This document shows, in pieces, positions 32,701-40,397 of a stretch of DNA of 44,643 bases. Within the stretch, counting starts at the first letter, position 1. Each line of letters starts with the position of its first letter. The DNA lies in contig JAFGUB010000031.1 in NCBI GenBank assembly GCA_016938735.1, positions 1-44,643 of the forward strand. Reading direction: 5' to 3'. Origin of the DNA: Campylobacterales bacterium. GTDB taxonomy: Bacteria > Campylobacterota > Campylobacteria > Campylobacterales > Sulfurimonadaceae. The notes beneath the pieces are model-generated. The model made no database searches. It was not told where the DNA came from and saw only the letters and a list, made by a program, of their open reading frames with translations. Both the position numbers and the translations under genes were made by a program.

Positions 32701-35010
32701 ATGGCCGCAGTAGATCAGGCGTTGGCGGTTGTGCAGCCAGCGCTGCTGCGCACTGTCGAGCTTGGGTTGGGCCGAGGCTTTTTGGAAGCTTCCAAGCACC
32801 CAACGGTTGCGGATCATGGCGTGCTCTTGCGGGGTGAGGGTATCGAGCCCTTTTTGGAGGATGTCGCGCAAAACGGTCTGCTCTTTGAGGGTTGCAAAAT
32901 GGAGTTTGCCATCTTCGCCGATCGCTTCAAACTCAAGCGGGGTGATCCGGATATTGGTGAGCGTGCGCTGCATCATCAGGTGGCTGAGCACCGCGATGGA
33001 GTCGATCATCGCATCGGCGGAGCCAAAATTGACCGCACTTAAAGCCTCAGCGACGCTTTGGGTTTTGATCAGCGTGACGCCCGGGACCTGCTTGAGGAGC
33101 TGCTGCGCGGTGCTAAAACCCTCGACCATCGCCACGCGCTTGCCGCGCAGTGCGGCGATGCTTTTGATCTCACTCCCTTTTTGTGATGCCAAAGCGTAGT
33201 AGCTGGTGTAATAGGGGGTGGTAAAGGCAAAGTGTTGATCGCGCTGCGGTGTGCGGTAGATGCTCTGCATCAGATCGATCTCGCCGGCTTGAAAGGCACC
33301 AAGCAGCTCCTCCCATGAGCCTTGAACATAGCGTACATGTAAGCCCACTTTACGGGCAATGTGCTCAAGATAATCGATACTCAAACCGCTTGAGCGCCCC
33401 TGCTCGATGAAATCAAAGGGAGGCCAGTCGTGCTCGCTTGAAGCGGTGATGAAAGGATGGGCATTGATCCATGCCCGCTCATGCGCTTCAAGTGTGATCG
33501 CTCCTTTTTGTCTCTCTTCTGAGGGTGCCTGTAGGGTGCCTTCCCATCGGCTGCGGATCTGCTCGATCTCCTGTGGGGTATAGGAGGCGATGGCCTTGTC
33601 GATGATGCTTTGCAGCAGAGGATCGCTCAGAGCATAGTGCGAAGCGCTTTGCAGCTCCGAGAAAAAACGCAGTGCCAATTTGTACTCCTGCGCCTCGGCC
33701 CTTCGGCTTAGGGCGTGATGCAGCGGGGCGGCGTAGTCAAGCACCCCATCGGCGCGTTTGGCCTTGAGCGCTTCGATCAGTTGGGTCATGCCGCCTTGAA
33801 TCTCGATCAGCTCCAGATCGGGCCGCCAGCGCTTGACGAAGGTACTAAAGGCACTCCCTTGAACAATCGCGATGCGTCGCCCTTCAAAGGCCTGAAGGGT
33901 GTCGATGTAGGGGTGGGTGCTGGGTGTCAAGAGGCCGATCGGGGCGAGATGATAAGCTTTTGAGAAGTGCAGACGCGCTTCGCGCTCGGGTGTGGGCGAG
34001 GCGGGAAAGATGCCCTCATAGCGGTGCGCCATCGCCGCTTCGAGTGCGTCGCTCCAGGGCAGATGTTCAAGGGTGATCGGGATCTTGAGGCGTGATGCGA
34101 GCAGGGCGGAAAAGTCGATCTCCAGCCCCATGTACAGGCCGCTTGGATCTTTGAAGCTAAAAGGGGCCCACTCTTGCGACGCGCTGACAAAGTGCAGCCG
34201 CTTTTTGCTTCTGAGGTAGCTGCGCTCCTCTTGTGTCAGGTTCAGATCCACGCTGCGCTCTTGCGACCACTGCGCCAAGATGGCACCGAGCGTATCGCCT
34301 TGAACCTCATCCAGCGCTTTTTGCAAGAGGGTGTGCAGCAGCGGATAGCTTTTGGATGTGCCGATGCAGAGCAAAGAGCCTTCGCGGGTGGTATCGAGGG
34401 CGTCGATTTTGAGGTTATCAAAGAGTTCGTGCGTGATCTTGTGGCGCACGACGGCGCGGTTGCCCACGTAGGCATCGACCAAGCCGTTTGATAGGGCGTC
34501 GAGGGCGGCGGAGGTATTGGGGTAGGTGTGCAGCTCGATCTGCGGAAAGTAGCGTTTTAGATGGGCTACGGTGCCTACCCCCTCTTCGAGCGCGACGCGC
34601 TTGTGGCGCAGAGCGGCCAGCGAGCTAAAGGGGCTCTGCGCTTTGCGCGAAACGATCACATGCGGAATGTGCAGATAGGGGTCGCTAAAGTAGAAGTGTG
34701 CTTCGCGTTCGGGTTTTGGGGTGAGGTCGAGCAGGGCGTGAAGCGACCCTTTTTGGGCGGCGTCATAGAGTTTGTGCCAGTCATCCGAGACGATAACGAG
34801 CTTGCCTTCTAAATGGCGGTTGAGCGCCGCTACAAGATCGGCGCCGATACCTGAGGCATGACCTTGAAAATCACGAAAATTGATCGGCTCCCAATCGTGC
34901 ATCGCGCCGATGCGGATCTCTGGCTGCGCTTCGAGCCATGCGCGCTCCTGTGGGGTGAGGGCGAGCGCGTAGAGCCAAAACGGCAGCAGCAGGAGCCAAA
35001 AGGTTTTCAT
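29746..35010 (-). CDS. Giant hybrid histidine kinase with four tandem solute-binding domains (BvgS/EvgS type)
   Basis: The 1754-residue protein begins with a signal sequence (MKTFWLLLLPFWLYALA). Four SBP_bac_3 (Venus flytrap) domains follow at about residues 20-250, 265-490, 515-745 and 765-985, joined by similar linkers (ERAWL, ERSYL, ERAWI, QRWLH starts; IRNRW-type ends). Then come a membrane helix (about 990-1010), a PAS domain (1045-1160), HisKA with MSHEIRTPMN (His about 1175), a HATPase (DSGIGI, GGSGLGLSI), a receiver (LLVVEDN about 1420, VLMDCQMPEMDG) and an Hpt domain (REIHSLKGLCG about 1611). BvgS carries two flytraps; four is unusual. Ligands cannot be told. It is the last gene of the operon and its ATG overlaps the previous stop (ATGA). 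Confidence 0.93.
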   Translation of the reverse strand: MKTFWLLLLPFWLYALALTPQERAWLEAQPEIRIGAMHDWEPINFRDFQGHASGIGADLVAALNRHLEGKLVIVSDDWHKLYDAAQKGSLHALLDLTPKPEREAHFYFSDPYLHIPHVIVSRKAQSPFSSLAALRHKRVALEEGVGTVAHLKRYFPQIELHTYPNTSAALDALSNGLVDAYVGNRAVVRHKITHELFDNLKIDALDTTREGSLLCIGTSKSYPLLHTLLQKALDEVQGDTLGAILAQWSQERSVDLNLTQEERSYLRSKKRLHFVSASQEWAPFSFKDPSGLYMGLEIDFSALLASRLKIPITLEHLPWSDALEAAMAHRYEGIFPASPTPEREARLHFSKAYHLAPIGLLTPSTHPYIDTLQAFEGRRIAIVQGSAFSTFVKRWRPDLELIEIQGGMTQLIEALKAKRADGVLDYAAPLHHALSRRAEAQEYKLALRFFSELQSASHYALSDPLLQSIIDKAIASYTPQEIEQIRSRWEGTLQAPSEERQKGAITLEAHERAWINAHPFITASSEHDWPPFDFIEQGRSSGLSIDYLEHIARKVGLHVRYVQGSWEELLGAFQAGEIDLMQSIYRTPQRDQHFAFTTPYYTSYYALASQKGSEIKSIAALRGKRVAMVEGFSTAQQLLKQVPGVTLIKTQSVAEALSAVNFGSADAMIDSIAVLSHLMMQRTLTNIRITPLEFEAIGEDGKLHFATLKEQTVLRDILQKGLDTLTPQEHAMIRNRWVLGSFQKASAQPKLDSAQQRWLHNRQRLIYCGHQNILPHETFIDGAHHGIVTDHLNLIASRLGITIERLAGDPLTCKAALESQSADLHPYFRAASDTPDANTTQSYFNSPVVIIMKAQAHTPFIADLSELQGKRIAIMGDYSYTQAIQARYPLLEFIPVTSPTKALEGVASGRYDAMLSSLTFATYMIVTEGLHNLQVVGKTDVVMETGLITNDPMLASILNAALSSITPEESLQIRNRWVHLEFAPKIDYDLALRIALGALALTLWLVYWNRKFNQKVALKTAQLAAFNRDLEGIVEERTRALSQLSHEQQAIFDAAGVGIAFVLEGRIARCNRRMDELMGYAQGAQIGAQTSSWLPQADMMSDTITIWEQQLERKEGSSFWARISMRALEEQNGGVVVVVLDTTSEHEALKALQEACAVAEEATQAKSIFLANMSHEIRTPMNTIIGMQTLLLQEGSDERILNYARKTQNAAQHLLGILNDILDFSKIEAGKLSLEQIPFRLEALQEKIIDIHTLQAKQKGLDLRFEIAPEVPTALMGDPLRLGQILINLVGNAIKFTHEGGVRVSITCKACDADTATLRFAVIDSGIGIDTQAQQQLFEAFKQADISTTRRYGGSGLGLSICKALIDRMGGAIGFESTLGQGSSFFFTITLPLQPLLTQQTPYETIEPIESSIRTLSGAHLLVVEDNLLGQEIVQSYLAKANATSICAQNGIEALRKLEEEVFDGVLMDCQMPEMDGFEATRRIRAMSQYADLPIIAMTANVQEQNQEHCLAVGMNDFISKPLDLRAFFDVLARHIRPAHHHSGALLQQPDQSVLAPIHTLDLDTALNHCGGDTALLRTLLRRFAQTQREALTQMRAHYEHQELETASREIHSLKGLCGNIGASALMHDLRQLEIQMPNTPITQAQWEMLEARFAALIDAIDEALHAEAHPTNEPSNDLSPQLQLRRYATLLHDLDTQAVLHKEQILSWLGACGWSREAETIGHLIDGFALEAAAQRIDALLTAPSPITNQSRA

Positions 35011-36140
35011 GGGCTTACATGTAAGGCTATCGGCAGCGTCAGTTCAAAGCAGGCACCCTCATCGTCGTTGTAGGCGCGTAGGGTTCCGCCCAGGCGTTTG
35101 GTGACGATTTGGTGGCTCATGTAGAGTCCTAAACCTGAGCCTTTGGTTTTTTTGGTCGAGACATATTTGTCAAAGATCCGCCCCAAAACCGCGGGGTCGA
35201 TACCGCGGCCGTTGTCGCAGATGCGCAAGGTGATGATGTGGGCATTTTGGCTCATCTGGATACGGATACGGCGCTCTTTGGGACGCTGCATCAGGACATC
35301 GACCGCATTGGCAAAGATGTTCATCAACACTTGAATCAGATCGTTTTTGCGGGTGCTTAGTTCGATGGGAAGCGCTTCGAGCTGCACATCGATGTCGTGG
35401 TGGATGAATTTGAGCTCGAAGAGCTTGAGCGTTCGGCGCACCATCTCTTCGAGCGCTACCGTTTCGGGTTTGGGCGTCTCTTGGATGAAGTCTCGAAAAT
35501 CATCGACGGTGCGGGAGAGGTGGGTCACGGCGCTGTCGATGGCATCGAGTGCATCGCGCTCTTCGGCCTCATCAAGCGATCCCAGCGCCCGACCCAGACG
35601 GATGTTGTGGCAGCTAAGCGAGATGATGGAGAGGGGTTGTTTCCACTGATGGGCAATGTGTTCGAATATCTCACCCAGTGAGGCCATCTTCGACTGTGTG
35701 ACGAGCAGCTCCTCTTTGTGCGCCAGCTCGGATGCGAGGGCATCGCGCAGACCTTTGAGCTCGATATGGGTTTTGATGCGGGCCTTGAGCACCTCAGGTT
35801 CAAAGGGTTTGGCCACGTAATCGACCGCGCCGACTTCAAAGCCCTTGACGATGTCGTGTTCGCTCTCGAGCACCGTGATAAAGATGAGCGGGATGTGCGC
35901 CAAAGCCTCCTGCGCTTTGATACGGCGGCACACTTCGAAGCCGTCAAGATCGGGCATCAGCACATCGAGCAAGATCAGATCGATCACCGGACGCTCGCTT
36001 AGATAGTCCAGCGCTTGGATGCCGCTTGCAGCAGCTTTGATCGTATAGTCGCTTTGCAGCAGGTGTGTGAGCATCATGAGCATATCGGGCATATCGTCGA
36101 TGATGAGGATGACCGGTTTTACATGTAAGGCTTGCGGCAT
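35007..36140 (-). CDS. Receiver-histidine kinase fusion, soluble
   Basis: The 377-residue protein has an N-terminal receiver domain (about 9-125: ILIIDDMPDM, phospho-Asp in LILLDVLMPDLDG, Lys in VAKPFEPE). A short coiled coil leads to a histidine kinase with HIAHQWKQPLSIIS (His about 165) and a HATPase ending (ICDNGRGIDP, KGSGLGLYMSHQIV). There is no membrane segment, so it is a cytoplasmic relay whose kinase is probably controlled by phosphorylation of its receiver. Exact TTACATGTAA palindromes lie close to both ends of the gene (36119 and 35015), giving ALHVKP near the start and ALHVSP at the stop. It abuts the HD-GYP gene without a gap and overlaps the giant kinase gene. Confidence 0.92.
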   Translation of the reverse strand: MPQALHVKPVILIIDDMPDMLMMLTHLLQSDYTIKAAASGIQALDYLSERPVIDLILLDVLMPDLDGFEVCRRIKAQEALAHIPLIFITVLESEHDIVKGFEVGAVDYVAKPFEPEVLKARIKTHIELKGLRDALASELAHKEELLVTQSKMASLGEIFEHIAHQWKQPLSIISLSCHNIRLGRALGSLDEAEERDALDAIDSAVTHLSRTVDDFRDFIQETPKPETVALEEMVRRTLKLFELKFIHHDIDVQLEALPIELSTRKNDLIQVLMNIFANAVDVLMQRPKERRIRIQMSQNAHIITLRICDNGRGIDPAVLGRIFDKYVSTKKTKGSGLGLYMSHQIVTKRLGGTLRAYNDDEGACFELTLPIALHVSP

Positions 36141-37637
36141 TTAAAATCCTTTGATCTGTGCGATGTTGGCCAGAGGCTGCAGTTGTAAATCGATTGGGCG
36201 GTAGCTAAGGGTGATCCCTTGATCGGAGAGCTTTTGCGATTGTGCGTCAAGCCGCTCCAGATTGAGCGTCTCACGATCGAGGATCACGAAATTGTCTCCG
36301 AATACCCTAAAGATCATCGCTTCGGGCCAGAGTGCTTTGAGCTCCAGACTAAAGGATTTGAGTAGCGCGTCGCCCGCTTCCCAGCCATGGCTCTTGTTGA
36401 ACTGCGAGAAGCGGTGTAGCAAGATCAGATGCATGTAGCGATAAGGTTCCGGACTAAAGACGTTTTGTTTCAAAATGACGTCGAGATAGCGCTTGTTGTA
36501 AAAACCGGTGAGAGGATCGCGGTAAAAGTAGGCGAAGCGCTCTTGTTCGAGCTGATTGTGAGGAAGTTGATCGACCTGGGCATTGAGCTGAATCTGCTGC
36601 AGAGCCACAACCGCCGCGTCGACCACTTCGGGATGAAACTGTACACCGCTAAAGGTGCGCAACTCCGACAGCGCTTCGGGGAGCTCTTTGCGCGCTTTGT
36701 AGATGCGGCTGGTGGTCATGGCGTCAAAAGCGTCGGCGACGATCATAATGCGCGCTAGCGGATCGATAGCGTTGCCGCTTAGGGCGTCGGGATAACCGGT
36801 ACCGTCGTAGCGTTCGTGGTGGTGGCGCATGATTTCGGCAATCGGTGCGAAGATCGGGATGTTGTGCAGGAGTCTGTAGCCGATGGCAACATGCTCTCGA
36901 ATGATCTGCTGTTCCAAGGGTTCGAGCCGCTGGGGATTGAGCAAAATGTTGTCGGGGATGGCGATTTTACCGATGTCATGCAAGATGCCCGCCTTGTACA
37001 GCAGTGCGCAGGTGGGCTCATCGTATCCCATGGTTTGAGCGATCTTGACAGAGTATTCGGCAACGCGCACGGAGTGTCCGGCGGTGTAGGTGTCGCGGCT
37101 TTCGATCATCTCCACCATGGAGCGCAGCGTCATCTCGTACTCTTCGATTCTTCTTTGCTGCAAGAGCTCGAGATCATGGCTCTTTTGATCCACCATCCGT
37201 TCGAGCCCCTCTTTGTAGGCGCGGTTTTCACGCCTCATCTCAACGCGCACGAGACTTTTGTAGAGCTCTTGGGTCAAAACCTCGAAATCGAAGGGCTTGA
37301 GCAGGTAGCCGCTGACGCCGATGGCGATGGAGCCTGAGAGGTAGTGATAGTCGCTAAAGGCCGAGACGATGAGAATCTCCTGCTCCTCATCAAGCGCACG
37401 AACGGCTTTGGCCAAAGCGAGGCCATCCATTTTGGGCATGGAGATATCGGTGATGACGATGTGGTACGGAGCGGCTTTATAGAGCGTAAGCGCTGCTTCC
37501 CCGTCGTGCGCTAGATCGACATGGGCAAACAGTTTGGAGAGGAATTGTGCCATCTTGGTGCAGATCTCAAGATCGTCATCGACAAACAGAACCTTCTTCT
37601 CTTGACTCAGGGTTTTGAGTGCTTGAAGATTGGTCAC
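36141..37637 (-). CDS. Receiver-HD-GYP cyclic-di-GMP phosphodiesterase with decayed GGDEF domain
   Basis: The 498-residue protein has a receiver (about 15-130: VLFVDDDLEI, phospho-Asp in IVITDISMPKMDG). An HD-GYP domain (about 165-340) has the metal-binding set intact: AGHSVRVAEYS, GILHDIGKIAIPD, IMRHHHERYDGTGYPD (the GYP signature) and IVADAFDAMTTSR. HD-GYP enzymes break cyclic-di-GMP to GMP. The C-terminal part begins DPLTGFYNKRYLD, a GGDEF-domain start, but the active site reads FRVFGDNF instead of GGDEF, so it is probably inactive as a cyclase and may only bind GTP or partners. The GTG start at 37637 overlaps the previous stop. Confidence 0.93.
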   Translation of the reverse strand: MTNLQALKTLSQEKKVLFVDDDLEICTKMAQFLSKLFAHVDLAHDGEAALTLYKAAPYHIVITDISMPKMDGLALAKAVRALDEEQEILIVSAFSDYHYLSGSIAIGVSGYLLKPFDFEVLTQELYKSLVRVEMRRENRAYKEGLERMVDQKSHDLELLQQRRIEEYEMTLRSMVEMIESRDTYTAGHSVRVAEYSVKIAQTMGYDEPTCALLYKAGILHDIGKIAIPDNILLNPQRLEPLEQQIIREHVAIGYRLLHNIPIFAPIAEIMRHHHERYDGTGYPDALSGNAIDPLARIMIVADAFDAMTTSRIYKARKELPEALSELRTFSGVQFHPEVVDAAVVALQQIQLNAQVDQLPHNQLEQERFAYFYRDPLTGFYNKRYLDVILKQNVFSPEPYRYMHLILLHRFSQFNKSHGWEAGDALLKSFSLELKALWPEAMIFRVFGDNFVILDRETLNLERLDAQSQKLSDQGITLSYRPIDLQLQPLANIAQIKGF

Positions 37638-37990
37638 GTCTGCGCTCCTGTGGGCAAGAGGATCTCAAAGCGGACACCGTGCGCTTCATTGTAGACCTCC
37701 AAAGTGCCGTGAAGGTGTTTTTCGACGATGGTTTTGGCGATGTAGAGTCCAAGCCCGGCCCTCTGATGCTCCTCTTTGGTGGTGAAATAGGGGTTGAAAA
37801 TATCGTGAATGATCGCGGTGTCGATCATTCCGGCGTTGTTGCTCAGTGCGATGCAAACCGTCTGCGGACTCTTTTGGCTTACATGTATAGCGATTCGTCG
37901 ATCTTCATTGTTGTGGCGCAAGAGCGCCTCTTTGGCATTGGTGAGAATGACGAGCAGCACCTGCTGTAGTTCACGGACGCTCAACGTCAC
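37634..37990 (-). CDS. C-terminal ATPase fragment of the frameshifted PAS-PAS-GAF kinase
   Basis: This 118-residue frame has the HATPase parts of a histidine kinase: N-box QQVLLVILTNAKEALLRHNN, then NPYFTTKEEHQRAGLGLYIA and a C-terminal LEVYNEAHGVRFEILLP. Its GTG at 37990 has no ribosome-binding site. The frame remains open upstream to 38040, where it joins the -1 frame of the preceding kinase (EYHDITLQTVYAYEGTVTLS). It is therefore the missing end of that kinase, not a separate gene. The canonical Asp-x-Gly-x-Gly box reads SNNAGMID. Confidence 0.85.
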   Translation of the reverse strand: MTLSVRELQQVLLVILTNAKEALLRHNNEDRRIAIHVSQKSPQTVCIALSNNAGMIDTAIIHDIFNPYFTTKEEHQRAGLGLYIAKTIVEKHLHGTLEVYNEAHGVRFEILLPTGAQT

Positions 37991-39636
37991 CGTGCCCTCA
38001 TACGCATAAACGGTCTGAAGGGTGATGTCGTGGTATTCGAAATCTCCAAAGCCTCTTCGATCGGGGCGCGCAAAGTGGTCTGCTGGTCGTGCGAACTGGA
38101 TGCAAAAAAGGTACGAAAATCGTCGATGATCATTGAGAGCTTGCGGGTTTGATCGAGCAGCTCTTCAAGGGCTTGGCGTGCTTGCAGGGGGTTGAAGAGC
38201 TCGAGCTCGATATCGGCAATGATGTTGTTAACCCCCATGGCAATGACGGCGATGGGTTGGCGCCATTGGTGGGCAATCATACCGATCATCTCTCCCATAG
38301 CGGCGTAGCGCGACTGCGCCAAAAGCATCTCCTGAGTTTGTTGTAGTTTGATACGGTTGCGTTGGCGCTGTACCAGACGCCACGTCTCATTGGCCAGTAG
38401 CTGCAGGGTCTCTACGTCGGTTTGGTTGTACGCTTCATCTTTGTTGCCGATGCCGCAGAGCATCACGACTTTATTGTCTTCGATCACCGGTAGACTGATA
38501 AAGCGCTCAAGCGGCGCATGCCCCTCGGGCAGACCGCGTTTGTGGGGGTGTTTGGGATAGTCGTTGATGACGATGGCTCGGCGCTCGCGCAGCGCATCGG
38601 CCCAGATGCCGGCTTGGGTTACGGGGTAGTGACGATCATGTACCACATGGCAATACTCATCAAGGGTACGGCGTGACCAGGTGATCAGCTCGATGCTCTG
38701 CTCATCATCATTGACGAAATGGATAAAAGAGATCGGGCTTTGGGTAAGCTCCTCGGCCATTTCGAGCATCCGCTGCATAAAGTCGGGTTTGCTCAGCGAT
38801 TCGCTCAGATCCGGCAGCGCCAACATCACTTCGGCGCGGCGGGCGTGTAAGGCGTTGCGCGCTTCGCTGGCTTTGATGCGGGTGATATCGGCGTGGGTAC
38901 CGATCATCCGTACCGCTGTGCCCTCCAGATCAAAAAGGGTGAACCCCTTATCCAAAATCCAGATCCATGCTCCGTTTTTGTGGCGCATACGGTATTCGAT
39001 GTCGTAGTTGCGGTTGGGGGCGCTGTGCGCATGGGTGATCGCATCGAGCGCGCCTTGCAGATCATCGGGATGCACCAGCGTGCTCCAACTCTCAAGTGCG
39101 CAAGGCAACTCATCGTCTCCGTAGCCCAGCATCTCTTTCCAGCGTGGCGAAAAGTAGATCGTGTCGGTGCGCAGATCCCAGTCCCACAGTCCTTCATTCG
39201 CGCCTTTGAGAGCGAACTCATAACGCTCTTTGAGCAGATGCAGCGCGGAGACATCGTTCATATAGCCAAATAAAAGACCTTTCAAAGAGGAAGGGTGCAG
39301 CTCTAGCTCAAAGATATAGACCGCGTCGCCGCGTACAATCTTGACGCGCTGAGGTTCGTTGCGGTGGTTGAGTACATATTCCGCCCAAGGCACCCCATCT
39401 ACGGTGGCACTTAAAAATCCGGGGCAAGGCTCGAAAAAATCGCCAACGCAGGCGTGCGCCGATTTGAACGATGCGATCGTCTCAAAACCGAAAAAGTCCA
39501 AAAAACGGCGGTTACATGTAAAGAGTGAAGCGCCGTCGGTGACAAAGATCAGGGCCGATTGGGCATCTAAAAGGGTGTCAAACAGATGGGTTTGGTCACA
39601 TTGCGCGTAGGCATCCATCGAAGTATCGAAGATCAT
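37987..39636 (-). CDS. PAS-PAS-GAF histidine kinase, N-terminal part (frameshifted near 38040)
   Basis: The frame codes 549 residues. A first PAS lies at about 22-130 (SALIFVTDGASLFTCNRRFL). A second PAS at about 140-262 contains NEGLWDWDLRTDTIYFSPRW, DDLQGALDAI and MIGTHADITRIK. A GAF domain spans about 270-415 (SPISFIHFVNDDEQSIELIT, SLPVIEDNKVVMLCGIGNK), followed by the phospho-acceptor helix MIAHQWRQPIAVIAM (His about 448). After APIEEALEIS the frame changes to nonsense (NTTTSPFRPF…). Reading the minus strand, one T too few at the AAA run 38040-38042 restores EYHDITLQ and the ATPase domain ending at 37634. The restored protein would have 667 residues. It has no membrane segments and overlaps the ODP gene by ATGA. 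Confidence 0.9.
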   Translation of the reverse strand: MIFDTSMDAYAQCDQTHLFDTLLDAQSALIFVTDGASLFTCNRRFLDFFGFETIASFKSAHACVGDFFEPCPGFLSATVDGVPWAEYVLNHRNEPQRVKIVRGDAVYIFELELHPSSLKGLLFGYMNDVSALHLLKERYEFALKGANEGLWDWDLRTDTIYFSPRWKEMLGYGDDELPCALESWSTLVHPDDLQGALDAITHAHSAPNRNYDIEYRMRHKNGAWIWILDKGFTLFDLEGTAVRMIGTHADITRIKASEARNALHARRAEVMLALPDLSESLSKPDFMQRMLEMAEELTQSPISFIHFVNDDEQSIELITWSRRTLDEYCHVVHDRHYPVTQAGIWADALRERRAIVINDYPKHPHKRGLPEGHAPLERFISLPVIEDNKVVMLCGIGNKDEAYNQTDVETLQLLANETWRLVQRQRNRIKLQQTQEMLLAQSRYAAMGEMIGMIAHQWRQPIAVIAMGVNNIIADIELELFNPLQARQALEELLDQTRKLSMIIDDFRTFFASSSHDQQTTLRAPIEEALEISNTTTSPFRPFMRMRAR

Positions 39637-40397
39637 CCGTAGAGCTCCGTGCCCAAATCGATCCCGCAGCGCAACTGTTCAAACCATGCCAGAAAGTGCG
39701 TTACGTCTTGATCCTTCAGTAGTGCTCCATGCTGCGGTGCGATCTGTGCGATGTCGAAACGCCGTACTTTCTGAACCCAAAAACGTACGGCGGCATTGGA
39801 AGCCATATAGCGGCGGTGAAAGCCCTCAAGATAGGGTAGGTGGCTCTCAAAATCGTGTACCTCTTTGTAGAGCTGTGAAGGGGGCACGACCGCAGCGCCG
39901 ATATCGCCGCTAAAGAGGATTTGTGAGCGGCTGTCATAGAGCGAGAAGTTACCCGGTGAGTGCAAAAAGTGCGCCGGAATAAAGTGCAAGGCGTCGTTGC
40001 CAAAGACGATTTTGCCGCCGTGGTCTTCTAAAGGAAGCATCCTTCCCATATCCAGCAGGCCGTAATGGCTCATAAACCGTACCCATAGCTTCGAGAGCAC
40101 CAGTTTGGCTTTGGTGGCTACCCCCCATTCGGTAATTGAGCCGGCGACATCGGGGTCTTGGTGGGAGAAGAAGATATATCGGAGTTTATCAATCGCAATA
40201 TGGCGCTCGATCGCTTCGCTAAGGTCATAAAAGATGGCTGATGAGCCCGGGTCAAGCAGTATGGCACTGTCGTTTTGAATGATAAGGTACTGATTGACGC
40301 TCAAAAAGCGCTCCTCTTGGGATTCGTCGTCAAAGCTAAACATGACACACTTGTGGGTACCGTCGTCAAAGAGGATCTTTTCGTGATTATTTTCCAT
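39633..40397 (-). CDS. ODP-type metallo-beta-lactamase-fold protein, putative di-iron oxygen sensor
   Basis: The 254-residue protein has the beta-lactamase fold of flavodiiron proteins but no flavodoxin domain. Metal ligands are visible in FFSHQDPDVAGSI (His-x-Asp-x-Asp), AHFLHSPGNFSLYD, ILFSGDIGAAV and IAPQHGALL. This matches the ODP group, oxygen-binding di-iron proteins found beside chemotaxis and signalling genes. The inner cavity could bind oxygen or NO; a reductase role without a flavodoxin domain would need a partner. It lies between two signalling genes, overlapping both (11 bp and 4 bp), which argues for a sensory role in the operon. AAAGGA precedes the ATG. Confidence 0.87.
   Translation of the reverse strand: MENNHEKILFDDGTHKCVMFSFDDESQEERFLSVNQYLIIQNDSAILLDPGSSAIFYDLSEAIERHIAIDKLRYIFFSHQDPDVAGSITEWGVATKAKLVLSKLWVRFMSHYGLLDMGRMLPLEDHGGKIVFGNDALHFIPAHFLHSPGNFSLYDSRSQILFSGDIGAAVVPPSQLYKEVHDFESHLPYLEGFHRRYMASNAAVRFWVQKVRRFDIAQIAPQHGALLKDQDVTHFLAWFEQLRCGIDLGTELYG

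Larger units (their letters stand above)
3888..39521. repeat. Highly iterated palindrome TTACATGTAA, 16 exact copies
   Basis: Exact copies start at 3888, 5106, 5617, 5840, 9385, 14537, 18489, 18511, 22408, 23428, 24616, 31085, 32570, 35015, 36119 and 39512. About half extend to CTTACATGTAAG. The 8-bp core TACATGTA also occurs at 696, 6255, 10115, 17053, 20290, 27841, 29322, 33334, 37880 and 42209. A random 10-mer is expected far less than once in a window of this size. Copies inside genes are read as Leu-His-Val or Leu/Phe/Ile-Thr-Cys; the third frame would give Tyr-Met-stop and is not used. Most copies are intragenic; the clearest intergenic ones are the pair at 18489/18511 and 23428. Confidence 0.95.

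Noticed and set aside
3888-39521. Palindromes as operators of one ordinary transcription factor
   Set aside because: Most copies lie deep inside unrelated coding regions rather than at promoters, which does not fit a classical regulon.
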